Below the pieces are notes generated by a model that searched no databases, was not told the origin of the DNA, and saw only the letters and a program-made list of their open reading frames with translations. From Methanosarcina mazei S-6 (GTDB taxonomy: Archaea > Halobacteriota > Methanosarcinia > Methanosarcinales > Methanosarcinaceae), in assembly GCF_000970205.1 (NCBI RefSeq), contig NZ_CP009512.1, forward strand, positions 930,001-994,000: a DNA stretch of 64,000 nt, written 5' to 3'. A program made the translations under genes and the position numbers. Shown piece by piece: positions 8,461 to 19,387 of the stretch (its first letter is position 1; every line of letters begins with the position of its first letter).

Positions 8461-11175
8461 ATGGGAATTATGAAAACAGACCTGGAGCAATTTCCGGCAA
8501 AGAATCCGAATCCTGTGCTGAGTGTGGCAAATAATTGTACTGTTCTTTACTCAAACAAAGCAGGTGAGCCCTTATTACACGAATGGGGTGTGGTGGTAGG
8601 GGAAAAATTGCCGTCCTATTTAAGAGACCTCGTGAAGAGTGTAATTACTTTAAATAGACCTGAAAAAATGGAATTAAAAATAGAGAAAAAAGTATACCTG
8701 GTCGCGTTTCATCCTTCATCTGAAGAAAAATGCGTAAACATTTATGGGTTCGACATAACTGACCAGAAAGAGCTTGAAGAAAGGCTCCGTATCAAGGAAA
8801 AGCAGAACGACATTCTCTACAGAATAGGAAAAGTCGCTCTTGAATTCGAAAGCCTGCAAATCTTTCTGGATGAGAGCGTAAAGCTGATTGCAAATATACT
8901 TGAAGTAGAATATTGTAAAATTTTGGAACTTATGCCCGACGGAAACTTCCTGTTAAGGGCTGGGTCTGGATGGAAACATGGGCTTGTAGGGAAAGCTATT
9001 ATTGGGGGAGAAAAGGAGTCACAGGCGGGATGTACCTTATTTTCAGGTATGCCTGTGGTTGTGGAAGATTTTGCAGGAGAAAGCCGCTTTAAGAAACCTG
9101 AAATACTGAGAATGCACGAGGTTAATAGCGGAGTAAGTGTTACAATCGGCAGTATCGGGAAAATATTCGGAGTACTTGGTGTCCATTCCAGGAAAAAAAG
9201 GAAGTTTACTTCAGATGATACCTATTTTCTCAGTTCGGTAGCTTTTTTAATTGCACAGGTAATCGAACGCAAAAAAGCAGAAGAAGCCCTGAAAGAGGCA
9301 CACGACAGTTTAGAAGAAACAGTTACAGAACGTACATCAGAGCTTGAGAAATCTTATATTTCGTTAAAGGAAAGTGAAAGTAGGCTTGCTGAAGCTCAAA
9401 GAATGGCTCATATTGGAAGCTGGGACTGGAATCTTATAACTGGTGAAGTATGCTGGTCTGACGAGCTATATCACATTTTTGGACGTTCCCCTCAAGAATC
9501 GGGCGCAACTTATGACGAGTTCCTGAGTTATGTGCATCCAGATGACAGGGACCGTGTAGATAATGCCCTAAAAAAGGGTTTAAATGGAGAATCTGTTGCA
9601 GGTAACTACAGGATAATTTTAGGTGACGGAGAAGAGCGCATAGTCCGTACAGAGGCTGAAGTTGTTTTTGATGAGAAAAATAACCCTGTTCAGGTGAAAG
9701 GAACGGTTCAGGATATCACTGAGATAAAAAAAGTAGAAGAACAGCTCAAGATCCTGGCAAATATTGTGGAATCATCAAACGATGCTATTGGAACTATATC
9801 CCTGGATGGCAACATTACAGGCTGGAATCAAGAAGCTGAGAATGTTTATGGTTATTCGGTGGGAGAGGTTCTGGGAAAGCCTGTATCTATCGTTACTCCA
9901 CCTCATTTAGATAAAGAAACCATAAAACTAATTGAAGAGATAATGCATGGGAAAAAGGTCCAGCATTATGAGACCTTAAGGTTAAGGAAGGACGGTACGA
10001 CAATATACGTCTCGATAACTCTTTCTCCTGTTTTTGATTCCTATGGAAAGCTGATTGCTATCTCTTTCATTTCCAGAGATATAACAGAAAGAAAAAAAAT
10101 AGAAGAAAAACTTCGTGAAAGCGAAGAGAAGTACCGCAACATCGTGGAGACTGCAAATGAAGGCATAAGCATAGTTGATGCTGAAGAAAGAATTACTTTC
10201 GTCAATAAGAAGATTGAAGATATGTTTGGTTACAGTTCGGAAGAACTCATTGGCGGATCGATGTGGGATCTTCTCAGTGATGAAAGTAAGACTATTATCA
10301 AACAGATGTTAGAAAAAGGTTGGAAAAATGTCAATGAGAGCTTTGAAATTAAATTTATACATAAAGACGGCTATCCAGTTTGGACATATACAAACTCCAA
10401 ATCTCTTTTTGATAAGGATGGTAAGTTTTTTGGAACTATGAACCTTCATACTGACATTACAAAACGAAAAGAAGCCGAAGAAGCCCTCAGGAATTTCGAA
10501 ATTGCCCGTAAAAAGGAAATCCATCACAGGATAAAGAATAATCTTCAGGTAATCTGCTCCCTTCTGGACCTTCAGGCTGAAAAGTTCAGAAGCAGAGAAT
10601 CTGCTGAGGATACGGAAGTCCTTAACGCTTTCATAGAAAGTCAGAACAGAGTAATGTCAATCGCTCTTATCCATGAAGAGCTGCACGAAGGCAGGGGAAC
10701 GGATACATTAAACTTCTCGCCTTACCTCGAAAAACTTGTTGAAAATCTTTTCCAGACTTATATACTTGAAAATGTCAATACGAGCCTGGACATCAAGCTG
10801 GAAGAAAACATTTTCTTCGATATGGATACTGCTATCCCATTGGGAATTATCGTTAACGAACTTGTTTCCAACTCCCTGAAGTACGCATTTTCAGGTAGAG
10901 ATTATGGGGAAATTCAAATCAAACTTTACAGGGAAGACTCTGCAGAACACGAAAACAAAGAGCAGAGAGTCATAAAAGAAAGTTATGGTGGCACTAATGT
11001 TATTTTAATAGTTTCGGACAATGGAATTGGTATTCCTGAGGACTTTAATCTGGAAGATTCCAGCTCTCTTGGCTTACAGTTAGTAAAAATCCTGGTTGAC
11101 CAGTTAGAAGGCCAGATTGAGTTAAATAGAGATTCCGGAACTGAATTTACTATAAGATTTACAGTACAAATATAA
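8461..11175 (+). CDS. PAS/GAF sensor histidine kinase (HisKA_2 type)
   Basis: 904 residues, apparently soluble with no clear membrane segment. Domains in order: a PAS-like segment (about 10-110), GAF (about 125-270), a short coiled coil, a PAS_3-type domain (HIGSWDWNLITGEVCWSDELY, about 305-425), two more PAS domains (about 435-555 and 560-680), then the HisKA_2 dimerisation box EIHHRIKNNLQVICSLL with the phospho-accepting His near 688, and an HATPase_c domain (NELVSNSLKYAF, DNGIGIPEDF, SLGLQLVKILVDQL). A GGAG ribosome site precedes ATG 8461. No response regulator gene is adjacent, as is common in Methanosarcina, so its partner and signal are unknown. Confidence 0.92.
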   Translation: MGIMKTDLEQFPAKNPNPVLSVANNCTVLYSNKAGEPLLHEWGVVVGEKLPSYLRDLVKSVITLNRPEKMELKIEKKVYLVAFHPSSEEKCVNIYGFDITDQKELEERLRIKEKQNDILYRIGKVALEFESLQIFLDESVKLIANILEVEYCKILELMPDGNFLLRAGSGWKHGLVGKAIIGGEKESQAGCTLFSGMPVVVEDFAGESRFKKPEILRMHEVNSGVSVTIGSIGKIFGVLGVHSRKKRKFTSDDTYFLSSVAFLIAQVIERKKAEEALKEAHDSLEETVTERTSELEKSYISLKESESRLAEAQRMAHIGSWDWNLITGEVCWSDELYHIFGRSPQESGATYDEFLSYVHPDDRDRVDNALKKGLNGESVAGNYRIILGDGEERIVRTEAEVVFDEKNNPVQVKGTVQDITEIKKVEEQLKILANIVESSNDAIGTISLDGNITGWNQEAENVYGYSVGEVLGKPVSIVTPPHLDKETIKLIEEIMHGKKVQHYETLRLRKDGTTIYVSITLSPVFDSYGKLIAISFISRDITERKKIEEKLRESEEKYRNIVETANEGISIVDAEERITFVNKKIEDMFGYSSEELIGGSMWDLLSDESKTIIKQMLEKGWKNVNESFEIKFIHKDGYPVWTYTNSKSLFDKDGKFFGTMNLHTDITKRKEAEEALRNFEIARKKEIHHRIKNNLQVICSLLDLQAEKFRSRESAEDTEVLNAFIESQNRVMSIALIHEELHEGRGTDTLNFSPYLEKLVENLFQTYILENVNTSLDIKLEENIFFDMDTAIPLGIIVNELVSNSLKYAFSGRDYGEIQIKLYREDSAEHENKEQRVIKESYGGTNVILIVSDNGIGIPEDFNLEDSSSLGLQLVKILVDQLEGQIELNRDSGTEFTIRFTVQI

Positions 11176-11677
11176 ATTATATATATAAAGTAAAATCGAA
11201 TTCTTGTACGATAATTGCGGCTCCCGACTAATTCAGGACAAACTGTAACTCAATGGTCTATCGAAAATTAGCTAGCAGCTATTATCGAAAAAGATATAGA
11301 TACACTTGGATTCGGTTGAGGATTAAAACGTCAAAAAGTGTTATTTTTTATGTCATATATCTATGAATTTTGTTGGAAAATAGTTATACTTGGTATTCGA
11401 AGTTGTGCGTAAAATTCGTTAACCGATGCCAAATGGATATAGATGGTAACTACTTTTTCAGGTTCATCTCTTAAACTGTCTTTAAATTCTCTTATTTTTA
11501 TCATATGAAACAGTTTCGGTCACTTCATAAATTAATTAATATATATAATTTTTTAGAAACGAAGAGAATATATTGGATAAATTCTAACTATGTTAAACTC
11601 TGTGATGTTACAAATCAGAATAATTGTGTTAAGCAGATTCTGAACAATGTTTAGCTTATATATAAGAGGTTTTAAAA
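11176..11677. other. Intergenic region upstream of the F430 cluster
   Basis: About 500 bp, AT-rich, with no gene seen. A TATA-like stretch (AATTAATATATATAATTTT, about 11531-11549) could start an mRNA near 11570, giving cfbA a leader of about 100 nt. A second TATA-like TTATATATAAG (about 11656-11666) is too close to the cfbA start to be its promoter unless translation begins elsewhere. An AGAGGT ribosome site precedes the ATG. Confidence 0.35.
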
Positions 11678-12070
11678 ATGACCGAGAAACTTGGAATTCT
11701 GGCCATCGGCCACGGGAGCAAACTGCCTTACAACAAGGAAGTAGTAACCCAGATCGCAAATTACATCGCACAAAAGCACTCTGATGTTGTTGTTAGAGCA
11801 GGATTTATGGAAAACAGCGAGCCGACCCTTGAAGAGGCAATTGAAGGCTTCTCCGGTACAGGAGTAACAAAGATTTCAGCAGTGCCTGTTTTTCTGGCTT
11901 CAGGCGTCCACATCACAAAGGACATCCCTGAAATCCTGAGCCTTGACAAAGAAGGGTGCGGAATCCTTGAAATCGATGGGAAGGAAGTCCCCCTTTGCTA
12001 CGCAAAGCCTCTCGGTGCTGACGAACTGATCGCAGAACTCGTCTTCAAGAGGGTCCAGGAGTCCCTGTAG
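11678..12070 (+). CDS. cfbA: Sirohydrochlorin nickelochelatase
   Basis: 130 residues, the length of the small single-domain CbiX chelatases (CbiXS). It inserts Ni into sirohydrochlorin, the first committed step to coenzyme F430. The N-terminal [14 protein letters not shown] carries one metal-binding His and GVHITKDIP the second. The gene opens a run of five F430 genes on one strand; cfbE starts 26 bp later. The homodimer is known in the family to bind the tetrapyrrole between two subunits. Confidence 0.95.
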
Positions 12071-12096
12071 GAATAATATTCGAGTCCGGTTTTATT

Positions 12097-13548
12097 ATGG
12101 GCCTGCTGCGGAAGAAGCTCGCCGTGCTTGACCTTACTCACGGCGGCATTCCAATCGCAAAAAAGCTTGCAGCCCTGGGAAATGATGTGTCCGGGGTGGA
12201 CGTTTACGGGACCGTGGACCCTGCGCTTCTCGGGGAGCTTGAAGAAAAATACGGCATCCGCTGTTCAAAAGCTCCCCTCCCCGTTTCCGAATTTGACCTC
12301 CTGGTAGCACCCGTACACCTTGATTCTGCTTACTCCATGCTGGAGGAAGCCAGAGCAGCAGGAAAAACCATTCTTTCGCACCACGAAATCGTGGGAAAGA
12401 TCCTTAAAAAAAACCCGTGGCTTTCGGGCACAAAAATAGTAGAGGTAACGGGCGTAAAAGCAAAAACAAGTACTGCCTCCCTTCTCGCTGACATGCTCTC
12501 TCGCAGGTTCAAAGTTGTGCTCCACACCTCCCGGGGACTGGAAGTCTGGGATAACGGTTTTCACTCTTCAATTTACAGGGGCCTGAGCATCACTCCTGGA
12601 AGCATCCTTACAGCCGTTGAAAAAAGCCTTGAGGCGGGAGTAGAACCTGATTTAAAGCCTGAATTCTTCATATTTGAGATTTCTATCGGAGGCACCGGGA
12701 CAGCAGATTTCGGGATTCTTACAACTCTTTCCCCTGATTACGGGATCGCAAACAACACAGCCCTTGCAAGCGACGCAAAACTCCAGCTTATCCTTAATGC
12801 AAAACCCGGAAGTGTCCTTCTCATCAATTCGGGGGCGGAAAAAGCCCTTGAAGCTGCAAAAAAAACCCAGGCAGAGGTTCTCACCTTTAAAGACCCTTTT
12901 CTTGCAGAGGCTCATGCAAACATTTCTGAAACTGGCAGGACTCCGGACTTTGTCCTGGAAACCGAAAAAGCTTCAGGCATTTCAGAAGTTTCGGGCTCTA
13001 CCCTGCGTTTTCTCAGCCGGGGAAAAGAAATCTTTTCAGCTTCCCTGAGCCCGGGATACAGCAGTTCTGCATACAGGACTGCTTTTGTTGCAGCCTCTGC
13101 CGCAGCTCTCGAACTCGGGGTTGAGGTAAAAGATGTAGTTTCCGTGCTTGAGGAGTTCAGAGGGCTTTCAGGCAGGATGCAGGAAAAAGAACTTAACGGG
13201 ATTGCCCTGATTGACAACTCAAATTCCGGGATGGACATCCTTTCTGCAGAAAAAGCCCTTGAGTATGCCCTTCTTAAGAAAAAAGACGAAAAAAAGAGGA
13301 GTGTAATCCTCGTCCTCGGAGAAGAAGCTTCCCAGGTCTGTGAAGGGCTGCCTCCTGCCTCAGTGCAGAAGTTTGTAGAAAAATCAGGTACAAAATGCGG
13401 GCAAATTATACTGGTAGGAGAAAGGATGCAGGAAGTAACTGCTAAAAACGCTTCCTATGCAGGCAGCATCCAGGAAGGGCTTTCAAAAGCTGTGGAACTT
13501 GCGGGAACTGAAGATATTATCCTTTCCTCTGTGAAATGTTTCCGCTGA
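12097..13548 (+). CDS. cfbE: Coenzyme F430 synthetase (Mur ligase-like)
   Basis: 483 residues. A Mur-ligase-type ATP-dependent enzyme for the last step of F430 synthesis, which closes ring F by activating a carboxylate of seco-F430. The N-terminal [25 protein letters not shown] resembles a nucleotide-binding start. The ATP loop appears as [19 protein letters not shown] (about 110-130). Mur central and C-terminal features follow ([38 protein letters not shown]). It is 26 bp after cfbA and probably cotranscribed. Confidence 0.93.
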   Translation: MGLLRKKLAVLDLTHGGIPIAKKLAALGNDVSGVDVYGTVDPALLGELEEKYGIRCSKAPLPVSEFDLLVAPVHLDSAYSMLEEARAAGKTILSHHEIVGKILKKNPWLSGTKIVEVTGVKAKTSTASLLADMLSRRFKVVLHTSRGLEVWDNGFHSSIYRGLSITPGSILTAVEKSLEAGVEPDLKPEFFIFEISIGGTGTADFGILTTLSPDYGIANNTALASDAKLQLILNAKPGSVLLINSGAEKALEAAKKTQAEVLTFKDPFLAEAHANISETGRTPDFVLETEKASGISEVSGSTLRFLSRGKEIFSASLSPGYSSSAYRTAFVAASAAALELGVEVKDVVSVLEEFRGLSGRMQEKELNGIALIDNSNSGMDILSAEKALEYALLKKKDEKKRSVILVLGEEASQVCEGLPPASVQKFVEKSGTKCGQIILVGERMQEVTAKNASYAGSIQEGLSKAVELAGTEDIILSSVKCFR

Positions 13549-13958
13549 GAAATGTTTTGAGGTGGCTTCAAATGTGTGCTGTTTTTTCGAAACTTTTCCT
13601 CTCCAATCTGGAAAACAGGGAACACATGTGTGGTTGTCTACGTTTCAGGATTCGTTTCGGGCAGCAGGCTTTTTGCAGAATTTTTATGATACAATTTTAT
13701 ACAGGGTCTTCCAATCTGTATTCGTTTCCGTTGCCTGTCTGATTTCATCACTGATTTAACTATCATTCATTAACCCTTAGCCGACCGTCACCTGTTTAAT
13801 TTATATGGCTATTTCACCTGTCTAACTGTATTAAAATTCAAATAATCATGTTTTCGGGCACCTTTCCCGTTAATGCAGGGGTAATTGTCCTGCGGGACTC
13901 CGAAATTTTCCGGATGGAACCCATACCGGTATTCGTATAATCAGAAAGAGGATTTGTC
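13549..13958. other. Gap between cfbE and cfbD
   Basis: 410 bp. Open frames here (for example 13536-13759) overlap the cfbE end and look like random sequence, so I call no gene. The sequence near 13795-13815 (TTTAATTTATATGG) could be an internal promoter for cfbD. An AGAGGAT ribosome site precedes the cfbD ATG. Confidence 0.4.
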
Positions 13959-15071
13959 ATGACTCAAAAAGAGATTTCAATTATCCATCCCCGCCCGAGT
14001 TCAATCGTTGCGGCTCTTTATACTCTCAGGGACTTAAACGTAGATGTTGCAATCCTGCACGGGCCTCCAGGCTGTTCTTTCAAACATGCAAGGCTGCTTG
14101 AAGAAGACGGGATCCATGTGGTAACCACAGGGCTTGACGAAAACGGTTTTGTGTTCGGTGGGCACGATAAGCTTGTGCAGGTCATCAACAAGTCAATCGA
14201 GTTATTCAACCCGAAAATCCTGGGCGTTGTCGGGACCTGCGCCAGCATGATCATAGGAGAGGAAATGCACGAAGCCGTGCTTGAAGCAAACCCGGACATC
14301 CCTGTAATTGAAGTCGAAGTTCACGCAGGCTATCACAACAACACAAAAGGCGTGATTTTTGCTCTGGAATCCGCACTCGATGCCGGGATAATTGACCATA
14401 AAGAGTTCGAGCGCCAGGAATACCTCCTCCAGAAAGCCACAGAGGTTGAAAAGAAATTCGGGGCTGCAAGCAAAGAGTACCTTGCTCCCTCCAGGGGCGA
14501 CGTCAAATATAAAGTTGCAAAGAGGCTTGTTGAACTCCTGAAGGAAGGCAAGAAAGGCCTGATCATAATGAACGCCAAAAAAGAAACCGGCTATATGTTT
14601 GCAGATATTACCCTTGCAGTCAATGAGGTTGCAGAGGCTCTCGGGAAAAAGGAAAACCTGGTAAACATGGCAAACATTGACCCTGAGCTCGGGCTTCCCC
14701 GTGTCAGGCAGCATGCAGAATATATTATGCGGGACTTCAAAGCCCACGGGGTCGAGATTCACGAGATAATCGGTGGCATGGACGAATACCCTGTTGCAGG
14801 GGAAAAGGTCAGCGAGCTGATAAAAGAAAAATACAGTGATTATGATTTTGCCGTTATCACAGGTGTCCCACATGCAGTTCCCATGGAAAACATAGGGCAT
14901 ATGGAATTGATCTCGATCACAAATGGTCCAAGGCAGGTTCTCCCATTAAAAGAAATGGGGCATGAGCATGTTATGGTTGAGATTGACCTCCACCCAAAGA
15001 CCCTTGGAGTAAGCCAGATCGTGGAGTCCGAATTCGGAGCCACATTAAGGGAAGTTGCAAAGGAAGCCTGA
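13959..15071 (+). CDS. cfbD: Ni-sirohydrochlorin a,c-diamide reductive cyclase, NifD-like catalytic subunit
   Basis: 370 residues. A nitrogenase-like protein shorter than NifD (about 480). With CfbC it reduces and cyclises Ni-sirohydrochlorin a,c-diamide to seco-F430. Conserved cysteines that can bind the Fe-S cluster are seen in [15 protein letters not shown] (about residue 41) and [15 protein letters not shown] (about 94). The C-terminal half has the Rossmann-like pattern of the family. cfbC follows after 88 bp. Confidence 0.94.
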   Translation: MTQKEISIIHPRPSSIVAALYTLRDLNVDVAILHGPPGCSFKHARLLEEDGIHVVTTGLDENGFVFGGHDKLVQVINKSIELFNPKILGVVGTCASMIIGEEMHEAVLEANPDIPVIEVEVHAGYHNNTKGVIFALESALDAGIIDHKEFERQEYLLQKATEVEKKFGAASKEYLAPSRGDVKYKVAKRLVELLKEGKKGLIIMNAKKETGYMFADITLAVNEVAEALGKKENLVNMANIDPELGLPRVRQHAEYIMRDFKAHGVEIHEIIGGMDEYPVAGEKVSELIKEKYSDYDFAVITGVPHAVPMENIGHMELISITNGPRQVLPLKEMGHEHVMVEIDLHPKTLGVSQIVESEFGATLREVAKEA

Positions 15072-15159
15072 AATGGGAAAGAAAGACCGGATAAAAAACC
15101 AGAGTCCATGATAAATCAGGATAAAGCCGGAAAATATTCAATAGCGGGAGGAAGATCCT

Positions 15160-15957
15160 TTGAAAAAACAAAAGATCATTGCAATTTACGGAAAAGGCGG
15201 CATAGGCAAGTCGAGCACAGCTTCAAATGTTGCAGCCGCCTGTGCGGAAGAAGGCAAGAAAGTTATGATCATAGGCTGTGACCCCAAAAGCGATTCTTCG
15301 ATAACCCTTCTCAGAGGGCGGAGAATTCCGACAATTCTTGACCTCCTCCGCGAAGGCGTGGATGTTAAGGAAAAAGACATTGTCTTTGAAGGGTATGCAG
15401 GCGTCAAATGCGTGGAAGCCGGAGGCCCGGAGCCTGGAATAGGCTGTGCAGGACGCGGAATTATAGTCGCAATCCAGAAATTAAAGAGCGTCACCGGAGA
15501 CCTTCTGAAAGAACAGGACCTCATAATCTACGATGTACCCGGGGATATCGTCTGCGGCGGGTTTGTTGCCCCTGTCAGGAAAGGCTTTGTAAACGAGGCT
15601 TATGTCCTGACCTCGGGAGAGTACATGCCCCTTTATGCAGCAAACAATATCTGTAAAGGGCTTTCCAAAATCGGGATGCCTCTCAGCGGAGTTATCTGCA
15701 ACTCAAGAAACGCAAGCAGGGAAGAGGAAATTGTCAGAAAGTTTTCCGAAGAAATCGGCAGCCAGTTAATGGCTTTCATTCCAAAGAGGCAGGCAGTACA
15801 GGACTGGGAGAGGGAAGGCTATTCCGTTATGGAGAAAGCTCCTGACTCCGATATTGCCGAAGTCTACCGCCAGCTTGGAAAAGCAATCCTGGAAAATGAA
15901 AAAAAGGTTATGGCAGACCACCTGAGCGATGAGCGGCTGAGGGAAATGACAAAGTAA
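15160..15957 (+). CDS. cfbC: Ni-sirohydrochlorin a,c-diamide reductive cyclase, NifH-like reductase
   Basis: 265 residues. The ATP-driven electron donor to CfbD, a homodimer bridging one [4Fe-4S] cluster. It shows the P-loop [18 protein letters not shown] (about 7-24), and the cluster cysteines appear in GIGCAGRGI (about 94) and [11 protein letters not shown] (about 129), as in NifH. The start is TTG at 15160, chosen because GGGAGGAAG sits just upstream and the next codons ([13 protein letters not shown]) give the expected N-terminus. Confidence 0.94.
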   Translation: MKKQKIIAIYGKGGIGKSSTASNVAAACAEEGKKVMIIGCDPKSDSSITLLRGRRIPTILDLLREGVDVKEKDIVFEGYAGVKCVEAGGPEPGIGCAGRGIIVAIQKLKSVTGDLLKEQDLIIYDVPGDIVCGGFVAPVRKGFVNEAYVLTSGEYMPLYAANNICKGLSKIGMPLSGVICNSRNASREEEIVRKFSEEIGSQLMAFIPKRQAVQDWEREGYSVMEKAPDSDIAEVYRQLGKAILENEKKVMADHLSDERLREMTK

Positions 15958-16107
15958 ACCGGAAGTTCTGGAACGCGAACTGGAAATAATTGAAAATAAG
16001 CGAAACATGAAAAAATAAATTCTTAAAAGCATCATAACTGCAAAACTATCCGTAAAAACTACCTGTGCCGCAGTAAATAGAAAAACCACATCAGGGGTAG
16101 TGAAAAC

Positions 16108-17604
16108 ATGTCCCAAAGCAACCATCCGGGCGGAAAAGATGCCGGGAGTATTCCCAGAGTCCTGATTTCCGCAGACCGCTCTTCTTCAGGCAAGACCACA
16201 ATTTCCATGGGGCTCATGGCTGCCCTTGTCTCACGAGGGTATAAAGTCCAGCCTTTCAAGGTCGCCCTTGACTATATCGACCCCAGTTACCATACCGAGA
16301 TCACGGGCAGGTTCTGCAGGAACCTTGACGGATACCTTATGGATGAGCACGGAATTCTTGATGTTTACACCCATGCCTGTGAAACCGGTGGTGGGGCCGA
16401 TATTGCAATTATTGAAGGTGTTCGCGGGCTTTTTGAGGGTTTTGAAAGTCTAAGCGACGTCGGGAGCACTGCCCAGATTGCAAAGATCCTTAAATGCCCT
16501 GTGGTTTTCGTAATCAATGCTCGCAGCATTACACGCTCAGCTGCTGCTCTCATAGGCGGGTATAAGAACTTCGACCCCGATGTTGAGATCGCGGGAGTAA
16601 TCCTCAATAATATCGGAGGCCGCCGCCACGCACAGAAGGCAAAAGAGGCAATAGAACATTATACCAGCGTGCCTGTTTTAGGGATCATTCCAAGGGACCC
16701 TTCGATGCAGATTTCCATGCGGCACCTCGGGCTTATGCCGGCTCTAGAAGGAAGGCGGAGGCTCGGAGATGGAGGGTTTGAGAACAGGCTACACGGCATT
16801 GAAGAGATTATCAATAAAGGAATTGATGTGGACCGTTTTCTGGAAATTGCAAAAAGTGCAAAACCTCTTACAGCTCTGGAAAACAGTATCTTTTCCCCTG
16901 CCGTAAATGAAAATTCTCCAAAGCCGAAGATAGGGGTTGCTCTTGATGAAGCTTTTAATTTCTACTACCGCGACAATATCGACCTCCTGGAAATTGCAGG
17001 TGCTGAGATTGTTTACTTCAGCCCTGTAAATGACCCCGGGCTTCCTGAGGTTGACGGGCTTTACATAGGAGGCGGCTACCCCGAACTTTTTGCAACCGAA
17101 CTTGAAGCCAACGAAACCATACGGAAAGCCATCAAAGAAGCTTCTGCTGAAGGTATGCCCATATATGCCGAATGCGGAGGGCTCATGTACCTTACGGAAA
17201 AAATCAGTACCGGTGTCCCCGGGAAAGGCACTTATCACGATGCTTCCATGCCCGAGTCCACTTATTCAATGGTCGGGGCTCTTCCGGGCCACACAATTAT
17301 GGGACAGACACGGGTTGTCAGTTACAATATCGGGACCCTTGCAAGGGACTGCCCTATAGGGAAAAAAGGCAACAGCTTCAAAGGGCACGAATTCCACCAC
17401 TCTGAAATCCTTGAAATCCCGGATGATGCGGAATTTGCAATAGCACTCTCCAGGGGCACGGGGATAAGAGGCGACAGGGACGGGCTCATAGTTAACAATA
17501 CCATTGGCTCTTATGCACACCTTCACGGAGTTGCATACAGGGAGCTTGCCGGCTCTCTAGTCGAAGCTGCAAGAAAGTTCAGGGATTCCAGGGTTTCCAG
17601 CTAA
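16108..17604 (+). CDS. cfbB: Ni-sirohydrochlorin a,c-diamide synthase
   Basis: 498 residues, CbiA/CobB-like. It amidates the a and c acetate side chains of Ni-sirohydrochlorin using glutamine and ATP. The N-terminal dethiobiotin-synthetase-like domain begins RVLISADRSSSGKTTISMGL (P-loop). The C-terminal class I glutaminase domain holds the nucleophile in PIYAECGGLMYL and the His in GHEFHHSEI. The start ATG follows a GGGGT ribosome site. It is 150 bp after cfbC and ends the F430 cluster. Confidence 0.94.
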   Translation: MSQSNHPGGKDAGSIPRVLISADRSSSGKTTISMGLMAALVSRGYKVQPFKVALDYIDPSYHTEITGRFCRNLDGYLMDEHGILDVYTHACETGGGADIAIIEGVRGLFEGFESLSDVGSTAQIAKILKCPVVFVINARSITRSAAALIGGYKNFDPDVEIAGVILNNIGGRRHAQKAKEAIEHYTSVPVLGIIPRDPSMQISMRHLGLMPALEGRRRLGDGGFENRLHGIEEIINKGIDVDRFLEIAKSAKPLTALENSIFSPAVNENSPKPKIGVALDEAFNFYYRDNIDLLEIAGAEIVYFSPVNDPGLPEVDGLYIGGGYPELFATELEANETIRKAIKEASAEGMPIYAECGGLMYLTEKISTGVPGKGTYHDASMPESTYSMVGALPGHTIMGQTRVVSYNIGTLARDCPIGKKGNSFKGHEFHHSEILEIPDDAEFAIALSRGTGIRGDRDGLIVNNTIGSYAHLHGVAYRELAGSLVEAARKFRDSRVSS

Positions 17605-17807
17605 AGAGTTACGAGCAACTTGCCTCCTCTGCAGGCAGAAAAAACAATATTATATTAAGCCGGATTATTATACACCAGTTATTAATAAGAGCCGGATTCT
17701 TAAATGCCAGGGTAAAAATCCGGTCCGGTGCAAATCAGACTGTTAAAAACCGGGATCTTATAAAATAAATTTTTATGTAACTTATTTTCATCCCATTTTC
17801 TTTTCAG

Positions 17808-18869
17808 GTGAATCTATTGAAAACACAACTTAAAGGGGACAGGGTCCTCGCAGGAAAGGAAGCTGTAGCCGAACTTTACAAAACAGGTTATTTCGGGCGT
17901 CCAAAAGACGACGGGCTTGAACTCTCACTTGTGGAGGCTGCGTACCTTCAGTCCCGAGGAAAACTCGACATCGAGCTTGAAGGAAAACTGCTAGGTTTCA
18001 GGGCATTTTTTGAACAGGCTTCTCTGAGGCAGCAGAATTTCGAGCTTAAGTACATCGTTTACAAGGACCTCAAAGAAAGAGGATATTATGTCCAGCCCTC
18101 ATCCGCGGATTTCAGGGTGTACCCTCGAGGCAGCCACCCGGGAAAAAGCGCAGCAAAAATTTTTGTTCACGTCCTTTCCGAAAGGCAGCCCCTTTCTGTA
18201 AAACTTTTGCAGGAATCCGTCGCTTCTGCAGAAAATGTCCACAAGCAGTTCATCCTGGCTGTTGTGGACGAAGAAAGTGACCTCACCTTTTACGAAATCA
18301 AATCCGCTTCTCCCAAAGGGGAAATGCCTGAGCCCTTCCCTGCAGTCAAAGCCGATGCAACTTTCCTTGAAGACAGGGTAATAGCCTGGGATGCAGAAGC
18401 CTCCGGGGCACTTTATTCCAGGGGCTTTTACGGGAAAATGCTTGATCCTGAAAGGCTGCAGCTTTCGCTGGTCGAGTCCCTCTACCTTTTTTCGAGAGGG
18501 GTTATAGTCGTCCGGGACAGGAAAGGAAAAATCTTCTCATTCGAAGAGTTTGTTGAAAAAGCTTCGGAAATCGAAGGCTCTTTCCTGCGCAAATACAGCG
18601 CATATAAAGCCCTCAGGGACTCCGGGCATGTGGTTAAGACAGGATTTAAGTTCGGGACACATTTCAGAGTCTACAGGAAAGTCGAATCAATAGAAAAAAT
18701 TCCCCACTCAGAATACCTTGTGAACGTTATCCCTGCAGATTATGAGTTCAGGCTTCCGGTCATGTCCGGGGCTGTAAGGCTTGCAAACAGCGTAAGAAAA
18801 AGAATGCTTTTTGCGGTCGAGAAAGGGGAAGAAGTCGAGTACCTTGATATAGGCAGGGTCAAAATGTAA
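17808..18869 (+). CDS. endA: tRNA-splicing endonuclease, two-repeat archaeal type
   Basis: About 350 residues, twice the size of the one-domain enzyme: two homologous halves in tandem (GYFGRPKDDGLELSLVEAAY and GFYGKMLDPERLQLSLVESLY), as in the form that works as a homodimer. The C-terminal half keeps the catalytic residues: Tyr in FRVY, His in IPHSEYLVNV and Lys in SVRKRML. The N-terminal half has FRVY but lacks a clear matching His/Lys set, so it is probably structural. It cuts bulge-helix-bulge introns from pre-tRNA. The start is GTG 17808 or more likely TTG 17817 (MKTQLKGDRV). Confidence 0.93.
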   Translation: MNLLKTQLKGDRVLAGKEAVAELYKTGYFGRPKDDGLELSLVEAAYLQSRGKLDIELEGKLLGFRAFFEQASLRQQNFELKYIVYKDLKERGYYVQPSSADFRVYPRGSHPGKSAAKIFVHVLSERQPLSVKLLQESVASAENVHKQFILAVVDEESDLTFYEIKSASPKGEMPEPFPAVKADATFLEDRVIAWDAEASGALYSRGFYGKMLDPERLQLSLVESLYLFSRGVIVVRDRKGKIFSFEEFVEKASEIEGSFLRKYSAYKALRDSGHVVKTGFKFGTHFRVYRKVESIEKIPHSEYLVNVIPADYEFRLPVMSGAVRLANSVRKRMLFAVEKGEEVEYLDIGRVKM

Positions 18870-18991
18870 TTCCGTTTGATTCTATTGATCTCATATTGCT
18901 TCTGTATTATTTCTTAAAGAACGAATGTGTTTTATTGACTTTACTTCTGGCTTGTTACGTTTTCATCCCGTAAAGAGGGTGAAGTATAAAA

Positions 18992-19387
18992 ATGTGGGAT
19001 ATTATTGCAGTGGACATTTCAGGAAGGCACAGGATAAAAGGCGGCTACTACATGGTCTGTGCAGCAGCAGCTCTCACTGTTTCTGCTGACCACATAGAAA
19101 AGGTAAAACAGGTAAAAATTCTTCCAGTCTGGCTTAAAAAAGCTCCAGGTCTCCTTGATATTGTCCAGTTAATTGAGGATACGGCTGACCAGCTTTCCTT
19201 TGAGGGCACGATTGTGGCAGAAAAAGGGGATATGTATAACCAGCCCCTCTGGGTGCCTGAAAGCATGTTTTCGCAGGCATTTAAGTACCAGGAGTCCATG
19301 GCTGAGAGGAGAGCTATCGAGCTTGCCCACCACATCTCTCTGAGTGCGCGAAATTTACTTATTAAAGAACTCAACATCGAGGCGTAA
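18992..19387 (+). CDS. DUF2209 family protein
   Basis: 131 residues, opening with WDIIAVDISGRHRIKGGYYMV, a pattern seen in the archaeal DUF2209 family; the fold resembles an RNase H-like start (Asp in VDISGRH), which is inference only. A GAGGGTG ribosome site precedes the ATG. The stop codon overlaps or adjoins the expected start of hflX, so the two genes are probably coupled. Function unknown. Confidence 0.78.
   Translation: MWDIIAVDISGRHRIKGGYYMVCAAAALTVSADHIEKVKQVKILPVWLKKAPGLLDIVQLIEDTADQLSFEGTIVAEKGDMYNQPLWVPESMFSQAFKYQESMAERRAIELAHHISLSARNLLIKELNIEA

Noticed and set aside
14202-14900. 232-codon minus-strand frame
   Set aside because: Antisense to cfbD, no motif or ribosome site.
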